NCBI GenBank assembly: GCA_900752285.1
Contig: CAADUW010000093.1
Location: 1 to 9,658, forward strand
DNA from: an uncultured Oscillospiraceae bacterium
GTDB lineage: Bacteria > Bacillota > Clostridia > Oscillospirales > Oscillospiraceae
Direction: 5' to 3'
DNA length: 9,658 nucleotides
Position numbers and translations under genes: made by a program. A model generated the notes under the pieces. That model had not been told where the DNA came from. It worked only from the letters and a program-made list of their open reading frames with translations, and made no database searches. Shown here piece by piece: positions 4,876 to 9,658 of the stretch (position 1 is the stretch's first letter; each line of letters starts with the position of its first letter).

Positions 4876-7513
4876 GTGGATTCGCGGGGCTGCGGTTCTG
4901 CTGACGGCACTTCTGGTTCTGCCCCTGCCCGCCTTTGCCGCAAAACAGGAGGCCCAACCGGAAGAAGAAACGGTTTATACCGAGTTTACCGTCTCCTCTG
5001 CGGCGGATCTGGAGGCCCTTGCGGCCCGGTGCCGTCTGGACAGCGCCAGCCGCAACCTTTCCGTCAAACTGACAACGGACATTTCTCTGGAAGGGTATCA
5101 GGAGCTGGCCATTCCTACCTTCGGCGGCATTTTCGACGGCGGCGGGCACACCATCCGGGGCGTGATCATCCATGCCAACGGTTCCCACCTGGGGCTGTTC
5201 CGATATGTGCAGGAGAGTGCCGTCATCCGGGACCTGAACGTCACCGGCCGGGTTCTTCCCGGCGGCAGCGCTGACTACGCAGGCGGTGTAGTCGGCTCCA
5301 ATTCCGGTACGCTGGAAAACGTAACCTTCACCGGTACGGTAGTCGGTACCGGAAAAGTCGGCGGTATTGCAGGCGAAAACACGGTCACAGGAAAGCTGAC
5401 GGACTGCAAGGCCTCCGGTTACGTCCGGGGCGACAGCTGTGTCGGCGGCATTGTGGGCGAAAACAGCGGTATTCTTTACAGCTGTGTCAACAAGGCACTG
5501 GTCAACACCACACTGGAGTCGGAAAAGCTGTCGCTGGATGATTTCACTCTTGCCCGTCTGACGGAAAACGACACCGTCATCAGCGGCACGGACATCGGCG
5601 GTGTCGTCGGTTCCAGCAGCGGTGTCATCCGGCTGTGCCGGAACGAGGGCACCGTTGGCTACCGGCACACCGGCTACAACGTAGGCGGCATTGCCGGAAG
5701 TCAGAGCGGCTTTCTGGCAGACTGCAGGAACTATGCCGATGTATACGCCCGGAAAGAGGGCGGCGGCATTGTTGGACAGATGGAGCCCAACAATCTGCTG
5801 GTTTACAGCGAGGACACCCTGCAAAAGCTGGAAAAGGAGATCAAAACCGCGCAGGGAATTCTGAGTCGGGCGTCCTCGGACGCTTCCGCGGCAAACAGCG
5901 GCATTCAGAGCAGTCTGACGGAAGTCGAGGACGATTTGAACGCCTTTCTGGACGCTGTAGATCATCTGCTGGAAATTGCGGGAGACGGAACCACAATTAC
6001 ACCGCCGGATGACGACGGCGAGCTTCCGGATATTGACATCTCCAACCGGGACGAGATCTGGGCCGCAGCAGGCGAAGTGGGAGACCGGATGCGGGATGTA
6101 TCCGAGTCCATCAGCCGGGCTGCCCAGGGTGCTGCCGATGACGGCGGCGTAGTTCTGTCGGACCTTCAGTCCCTTGCCGGGCAGATGAGCAAAATTGTAA
6201 ACGTCATGAGCGGGCGGGAGGAAAATCCCAATCTGACAGAGGATGTCTCTGCTGAAAATGTGGAAGAAGATTCCCCCGGCAAAATCCGCACCTGCATCAA
6301 CTATGGCACCGTCAATGCCGATATTAACTCCGGCGGCATTGTCGGCTCCGTAGCGTGGGAAAATGATCTGGATCCGGAGGATGACTATACGGTAGAGGGT
6401 GATTCCTCCCTGAACTTTACCATGCGTACCCGGGCACTGGTATACCAGTGCGTCAACCGGGGAACCGTACAGGCAAAGCGGCAATGTGCCGGCGGCATTG
6501 CCGGACTGACCAGGCTGGGAGCGCTCATCGGCTGCGAAAACTATGGAAAGCTGGACGCCGCCGACGCCACCTGGGTAGGCGGTATCGCGGGCAAGGCAGA
6601 AACGGAAATCTCCGACTGCTGGGCAAAATCCGAGATTTTCGGCAGCAGCATTACAGGCGGCATTGTTGGCGAGGGCAAAACCGTTGCCGGCTGCCGGTCT
6701 CTCACCGCAATCACCTCCACCGGCGAATACATCGGCGCCATTGCCGGAAAAGTCGGGGTTTTGGATGACATATCCGGAAATTACTTTGTAGCGGCAAAGG
6801 GACTCGGCGGTATTGACGGCATCAGCTACACGGAAAAAGCGGAGCCGCTGGAATACCGGGTGTTTACGGAATTGGAAAACCTGCCGGATTCCTTCCGGAA
6901 GATGGTGATCACCTTTGTAGCGGACGGCGGTAATATCACCCGCCATGTGGACTACGGAACCGACCTGACAGACATTCCGGAGGTTCCCGCGAAAGAAGAA
7001 AACAGCGGGGAATGGGAAAACTTTACCGGAGCGGACATTCGGGCAGACCGCAGTGTATACCCGGTTTACACCCCCTTGCAGGCTGCCGCGGATTCCGGCG
7101 AAGAACTGCCGCTGGCATTGGCAGAGGGCAGTTTTGATCTGGGCAACACGCTGACCGTAACTGCCGTCAAAACGGAAGCTCCCGAAAAGGCGGAAGCCGC
7201 CTGGCTCCTGACCATTCCGGACGACGGCGGAACGACGCACGTTCTGCGCCTGCGGAAGCCGGAATCGAAGAAGAACTATCACGTTCTTCTGAAGCTGGAC
7301 GACAGCTGGCACGAAGTGGATACGGAAACCGACGGAAGCTATCTGGTATTCTCCGTTTCCGGAAATGAGATTCAGGTCGCGCTGGTTCCCTACGGAGACA
7401 GCACGCCCGTCTGGATCACCGCAGGCGCCGCGGCAGCGGCAGCCATTATCCTCCTGCTTCTGATTCTCCACCGGAAAAAGCGGAAGAAAGCAAAAAAGGC
7501 AAAGCAGAAATAA
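4862..7513 (+). CDS. Secreted GLUG-repeat surface protein with helical insert and C-terminal membrane anchor, 883 aa
   Basis: Residues 1-27 form a signal peptide (MKKNK, hydrophobic core, PAFAA). Repeats of the GLUG type follow at about 140-305 and again at about 485-640. They are recognisable by recurrent GGIVGxNSG / GGIAG cores and xxCxNxGxV strands, and predict a beta-helix on the cell surface. Between the two blocks lies a predicted alpha-helical, acidic insert (about 316-453) holding a Pro/Asp-rich linker (TPPDDDGELPDIDIS). Residues about 680-737 (ITFVADGG, VDYGTDLTDIP, SVYPVYT) resemble an InlB-type/Flg_new beta-grasp repeat. A last domain precedes a single membrane span (about 850-869) and a Lys/Arg-rich tail. 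It is anchored by this span rather than an LPXTG signal. The start at 4862 has GGAGGG (4848-4853) 8 bases upstream, within the end of the exporter gene. GLUG repeats occur in adhesins and protease-like surface proteins; the function here is unknown. The coupling suggests it is a partner or cargo of the exporter. Confidence 0.88.
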   Translation: MKKNKWIRGAAVLLTALLVLPLPAFAAKQEAQPEEETVYTEFTVSSAADLEALAARCRLDSASRNLSVKLTTDISLEGYQELAIPTFGGIFDGGGHTIRGVIIHANGSHLGLFRYVQESAVIRDLNVTGRVLPGGSADYAGGVVGSNSGTLENVTFTGTVVGTGKVGGIAGENTVTGKLTDCKASGYVRGDSCVGGIVGENSGILYSCVNKALVNTTLESEKLSLDDFTLARLTENDTVISGTDIGGVVGSSSGVIRLCRNEGTVGYRHTGYNVGGIAGSQSGFLADCRNYADVYARKEGGGIVGQMEPNNLLVYSEDTLQKLEKEIKTAQGILSRASSDASAANSGIQSSLTEVEDDLNAFLDAVDHLLEIAGDGTTITPPDDDGELPDIDISNRDEIWAAAGEVGDRMRDVSESISRAAQGAADDGGVVLSDLQSLAGQMSKIVNVMSGREENPNLTEDVSAENVEEDSPGKIRTCINYGTVNADINSGGIVGSVAWENDLDPEDDYTVEGDSSLNFTMRTRALVYQCVNRGTVQAKRQCAGGIAGLTRLGALIGCENYGKLDAADATWVGGIAGKAETEISDCWAKSEIFGSSITGGIVGEGKTVAGCRSLTAITSTGEYIGAIAGKVGVLDDISGNYFVAAKGLGGIDGISYTEKAEPLEYRVFTELENLPDSFRKMVITFVADGGNITRHVDYGTDLTDIPEVPAKEENSGEWENFTGADIRADRSVYPVYTPLQAAADSGEELPLALAEGSFDLGNTLTVTAVKTEAPEKAEAAWLLTIPDDGGTTHVLRLRKPESKKNYHVLLKLDDSWHEVDTETDGSYLVFSVSGNEIQVALVPYGDSTPVWITAGAAAAAAIILLLLILHRKKRKKAKKAKQK

Positions 7514-7516
7514 CCT

Positions 7517-7565
7517 TCAAGCGGCATGGGATTCTGGAAAGGATCCCGTGCCGCTTGACTTTTTC
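7517..7565 (+). terminator. Intrinsic terminator of the exporter/GLUG operon
   Basis: TCAAGCGGCATGGGAT (7517-7532) pairs with ATCCCGTGCCGCTTGA (7543-7558) over 16 bp with one G-T wobble. It is followed by CTTTTTC. It lies 4 bases after the stop codon and is a textbook intrinsic terminator. Confidence 0.93.
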
Positions 7566-7604
7566 TCTGAAAACGGATAGCATACCGGTAGGTGGTGAGC
7601 AGAG

Positions 7605-8046
7605 TTGAAGGACATTCACGGTGTCAGTCTGATTCCGGGCAGCAATGAGGAGCTTCTGCCGGATTTTTTCCGGATTTCCCCTATATTGCCTCCCGGACGG
7701 AAATGATCCCGGGTGGGAACGCCGGTGTGCCCTGGCACTGACACCATACGGTGGAGCTGTTTTATGTGGAGAGCGGAACACTGGAATACACGACTCCGGA
7801 AGGAAAACAGCTGTTCCCGGCAGGATAGGGCGGCCAACCGGATTCTGTCTGCTGGAAAAGCGGTTCGTGGATGTGGCGCTGCGCTACGGACTCCACCCGG
7901 CAACGCTGGGCCGCTGGCGGGCAGTGCTTGCCATTCAGAAACAGTTTGAAACCAAAATGGGCTGCTCCATTTATGCGGTGCTTCCCGGCACCGCGGAAAA
8001 CAGTCTGGGAATAATCCCCGGAAACACAGAAAGGATTTCAAAATAA
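7605..8046 (+). pseudogene. AraC-type transcriptional regulator, degraded
   Basis: Pieces of one protein lie in three frames. From the TTG at 7605, LKDIHGVSLIPGSNEELLPDF is in frame. A one-base deletion near 7668-7672 (TTTTTTCCG) shifts the reading to DFPYIASRTEMIPGG...VPWH (7673-7738). A TGA follows, then HHTVELFYVESGTLEY and TTPEGKQLFPAG, a TAG at about 7826, then GG. The motif PWHxHxxVELFYVESGxLEY is the cupin-like sensing half of a clostridial AraC-family regulator. The part after 7835 is open in a third frame (RFVDVALRYGLHPATLGRW...) and may be the remains of the helix-turn-helix half after an internal deletion, though that is less certain. At least one frameshift and two nonsense codons argue for a dead gene. 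Sequencing error cannot account for so many lesions unless quality is poor. The end directly abuts the HAD gene. Confidence 0.75.
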
Positions 8047-8826
8047 ATGAGGAAATATAAGCTCGCGTTTTTTGATATTGACGGCACCCTCATCGGGCTG
8101 GACGCCCACTGTCCTACGCCGAAGGCGCTGGAAACGCTCCGCCGCCTTCAGGCAGGCGGCACAAAAATCTGCATTGCCACCGGGCGGGCCCCCGTGACCC
8201 TTCCCCATTTTGACGGTGTAGACTTTGATGCCTTTCTGACCTTCAACGGCTCCCTGTGCTATACCCGGGAAGGTGACGAAATCTTCAGCAGTCCCATTCC
8301 GGAGAAGGATCTGCATCTTCTGCTGAAAAACGCCTCCGCCATGGGGAAACCTCTGTGCTTTGCCACAAAGGAGCGGCTCGCCGCCAACGGAAGCGACAAC
8401 GATCTGGTGGCGTATTTTTCCTTTGCCAATCTGGTGGTCCCCCCGGCGGAGGATCTGGAACCTCTTTGTGCGGGGCAGGTATATCAGATCATGATGAGCA
8501 GCCGGGCAGAGGACTATCCGGCAGTTCTGAGGGACGTGACCGGGGCAAAAATCACCGCCTGGTGGGATCGGGCGGTGGACATTATTCCGGCAGCCGGCGG
8601 CAAGGGCGTGGGCATTGAGCGAATCCTTGCCTATTACGGCTTCACACCGGAGGACGCCATCGCTTTTGGAGACGGTAACAACGATCTGGAAATAATCCGC
8701 ACCGTCGGCACCGGGGTTGCCATGGGGAACGCCAGTGCCGCACTGAAAGCCGCCGCTGCTGCCGTTTGCGGAACAGTGGAGGAAGACGGACTTTTTCACT
8801 ACTGCGCAGATAACGGACTGATTTAA
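8047..8826 (+). CDS. Cof-type HAD-superfamily phosphatase, 259 aa
   Basis: This is a cytosolic Mg-dependent phosphohydrolase of the Cof (IIB cap) group, typically acting on sugar phosphates or nucleotide-type substrates. The exact substrate is unknown. All four HAD motifs are visible. Motif I is FFDIDGTL, with nucleophile Asp10 and acid/base Asp12. Motif II is IATGR, with Thr45. The motif III lysine is Lys186 in GGKG, and motif IV is GDGNND, with Asp209 and Asp213. The cap domain lies between motifs II and III, at about residues 80-180. The length and motif spacing are normal, so the gene appears intact. The start at 8047 directly follows the TAA ending the open frame of the regulator relic. 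AAGGA (8031-8035) lies 11 bases upstream, slightly far. No clear promoter of its own was identified. Confidence 0.92.
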   Translation: MRKYKLAFFDIDGTLIGLDAHCPTPKALETLRRLQAGGTKICIATGRAPVTLPHFDGVDFDAFLTFNGSLCYTREGDEIFSSPIPEKDLHLLLKNASAMGKPLCFATKERLAANGSDNDLVAYFSFANLVVPPAEDLEPLCAGQVYQIMMSSRAEDYPAVLRDVTGAKITAWWDRAVDIIPAAGGKGVGIERILAYYGFTPEDAIAFGDGNNDLEIIRTVGTGVAMGNASAALKAAAAAVCGTVEEDGLFHYCADNGLI

Positions 8827-8837
8827 CTGCAATTGGG

Positions 8838-8866
8838 GCTGCTGCAAAATTCTTTTTTGCAGCAGC
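8838..8866. terminator. Hairpin between convergent HAD gene and transposase relic
   Basis: GCTGCTGCAAAA (8838-8849) pairs perfectly with TTTTGCAGCAGC (8855-8866) around a 5-base loop, 11 bases after the HAD stop codon. The stem ends in A-U pairs rather than a following T-run. It is terminator-like but not canonical, and could serve both convergent directions. Confidence 0.6.
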
Positions 8867-8913
8867 ACTATTTCTGCGCTTTGAGCATTCCAATTCAAGG
8901 CCAAGATTGCCAG

Positions 8914-9518
8914 TTACAGCCCAAATTTCTGTTTTAGGGCACAGCACAGCTGACCGAGGCATATTCCCTGGTCGCTTGCAATATTCTGCAAAGAAACTTC
9001 CCGTTTTTCCCAGAATGTCTTCTTCCAAATCACCTCTTTGGGCGCATTGATGTCCTGCTTTCGGCAGCATCGCTCCCTCTGTGGACAATTCTCGCAGCTT
9101 TCACAGCGATACCAAGCCCTGGTGACCGGAATCCCGTCCTGCATCTGTGTGGATTCCTTGTGGCAATGCAGCTTTCTGCCCTCGGCAAGGTAGCATGATC
9201 CGGTACCTTCTGATTTTCCAGAAGCCACATGAAGTCCACTCGATATTGGCAGGCTTCTTCCGGCTTTCGGCTGGAAAAAATGCCGCATTGGTATCCGTAT
9301 GCCATTACCTTGAATATCACTCGCGGGTCGGTGACCGATTTTCTTCCTCCGGAAGAATACGCTGCGTACAGTTTCCTGTAGTCCAGTTCCTCAAGCTGGG
9401 CGCTGGCCACTCGGACGGGTGCATCCTCCGGCAATTTAATTTCACTGTTCAGTATAAGAACCCGTTGATTATTTCGCTCAACTGCGGTATACGGAGTATG
9501 CGTTCCAGAGTTTTTCAT
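8914..9518 (-). pseudogene. IS1182-type transposase relic with catalytic core deleted
   Basis: From ATG 9518, the N-terminal part matches the IS1182/DUF772 pattern. It shows VRVASAQLEELDYRKLY, YSSGGRKSVTDPRVIFKVM, YGYQCGIFSSRKPEEAC and FMWLLENQKVPDHATL. Near 9180-9190 the coding frame jumps. The other frame continues as AEGRKLHCHKES, then WYRCESCENCPQRERCC, the Cys-rich region that lies toward the C-terminus of this family. EKREVSLQNIASDQGI follows, a late-family motif. The central segment with the catalytic acidic residues is missing, so this is an internally deleted, non-functional copy. The frame after the TAA at 8914 still reads LAILALNWN, reminiscent of the family's final helix, so the relic may extend to about 8870. 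No good ribosome binding site precedes the ATG. Confidence 0.85.
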
Positions 9519-9567
9519 GACAGTTTAATACTAACGCAAAAACCACATCAGCCAAGCCCTTTTGATA

Positions 9568-9622
9568 CGCTCCCTTTATGAGAGACAGTGAAATAAAAAC
9601 ACTGTCAATCACGAAGGGAGCG
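9568..9622. repeat. Long imperfect inverted repeat before a right-edge ORF
   Basis: CGCTCCCTT (9568-9576) pairs with AAGGGAGCG (9614-9622), and GACAGTG (9584-9590) with CACTGTC (9600-9606). A 7-base internal mismatch region separates the stems and AAATAAAAA forms the loop. The right arm contains AAGGGAG, the ribosome binding site of the ORF starting at 9629, so the fold would hide it in an RNA that includes both arms. Insertion sequences often use such a fold to block translation from outside transcription. It may alternatively mark an IS end. Confidence 0.6.
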
Positions 9623-9628
9623 TTGTTC

Positions 9629-9658
9629 ATGTCAAGAGGGAAAACCAGCAGATCAGAG
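9629..9658 (+). CDS. 5' end of an ORF running off the window (MSRGKTSRSE)
   Basis: ATG at 9629 follows AAGGGAG (9614-9620) by 8 bases and stays open for the remaining ten codons. The basic, Ser-rich start resembles the N-termini of IS3-type OrfA proteins. The adjacent inverted repeat and transposase relic make a mobile-element gene plausible. Ten residues cannot establish identity. Confidence 0.4.
   Translation, partial: MSRGKTSRSE

Noticed and set aside
5281..5800. Recurrent GGCGGCATTG/GGCGGTATTG motifs as a DNA repeat array
   Set aside because: They encode the GG(I/V)(V/A)G cores of the GLUG repeats. The periodicity is at the protein level and irregular in DNA, so it is neither a CRISPR nor a tandem array.
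4820..7471. 883-aa open frame on the minus strand, opposite the GLUG protein
   Set aside because: It is an antisense shadow. The plus frame has a signal peptide, GLUG repeats, a membrane anchor and a ribosome binding site.
7645..8046. 133-aa plus-strand ORF as a real gene
   Set aside because: Its first half is an out-of-frame reading of the AraC-type cupin region. Only the later part may be a genuine remnant, so the stretch is treated as one pseudogene.

Overview
The window looks like chromosomal DNA of a Gram-positive gut-type clostridium, most likely Oscillospiraceae/Ruminococcaceae. This rests on strong AGGAGG-type ribosome binding sites, extended -10 promoters (TGCTATNAT), a TraX-like protein, an MMPL exporter paired with a GLUG surface protein, a Cof-type HAD phosphatase, an IS1182-type transposase relic, and short palindromic intergenic repeats of a kind common in that group. 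No rRNA, tRNA or CRISPR array was seen.

Layout. Positions 1-600 hold no convincing protein gene. They carry a complete minus-strand regulatory leader: a near-consensus promoter (571-599), a cobalamin riboswitch (about 366-556) and a candidate terminator hairpin (329-356). The leader points off the left edge, with a second large hairpin (162-204) and a MITE-like repeat (31-118) between it and any target gene. Positions 650-870 hold a nested palindromic repeat, then a promoter preceded by two perfect 9-bp direct repeats with a 12-bp spacer. This promoter leads into a very short ORF and a small hydrophobic membrane protein (995-1219). traX (1280-2026) has its own strong promoter and ends in a perfect 12-bp hairpin, directly abutted by a complete 168-bp MITE-like element (2063-2230).

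The centre of the window is a two-gene operon. An 820-aa MMPL/RND-type exporter (2413-4875) overlaps by 14 bp an 883-aa secreted, membrane-anchored GLUG-repeat protein (4862-7513). The operon starts at a promoter whose -10 lies inside a perfect 17-bp palindrome, a likely operator, and ends at a strong intrinsic terminator (7517-7565). The overlap, shared promoter and complementary topology suggest that the exporter and the surface protein work together. The substrate is not evident.

The right part is more eroded. It holds a frameshifted AraC-type regulator pseudogene (7605-8046), an intact Cof/HAD phosphatase (8047-8826), and a minus-strand IS1182-type transposase relic whose catalytic middle is missing (8914-9518). 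At the right edge, a long inverted repeat precedes the first ten codons of another ORF.
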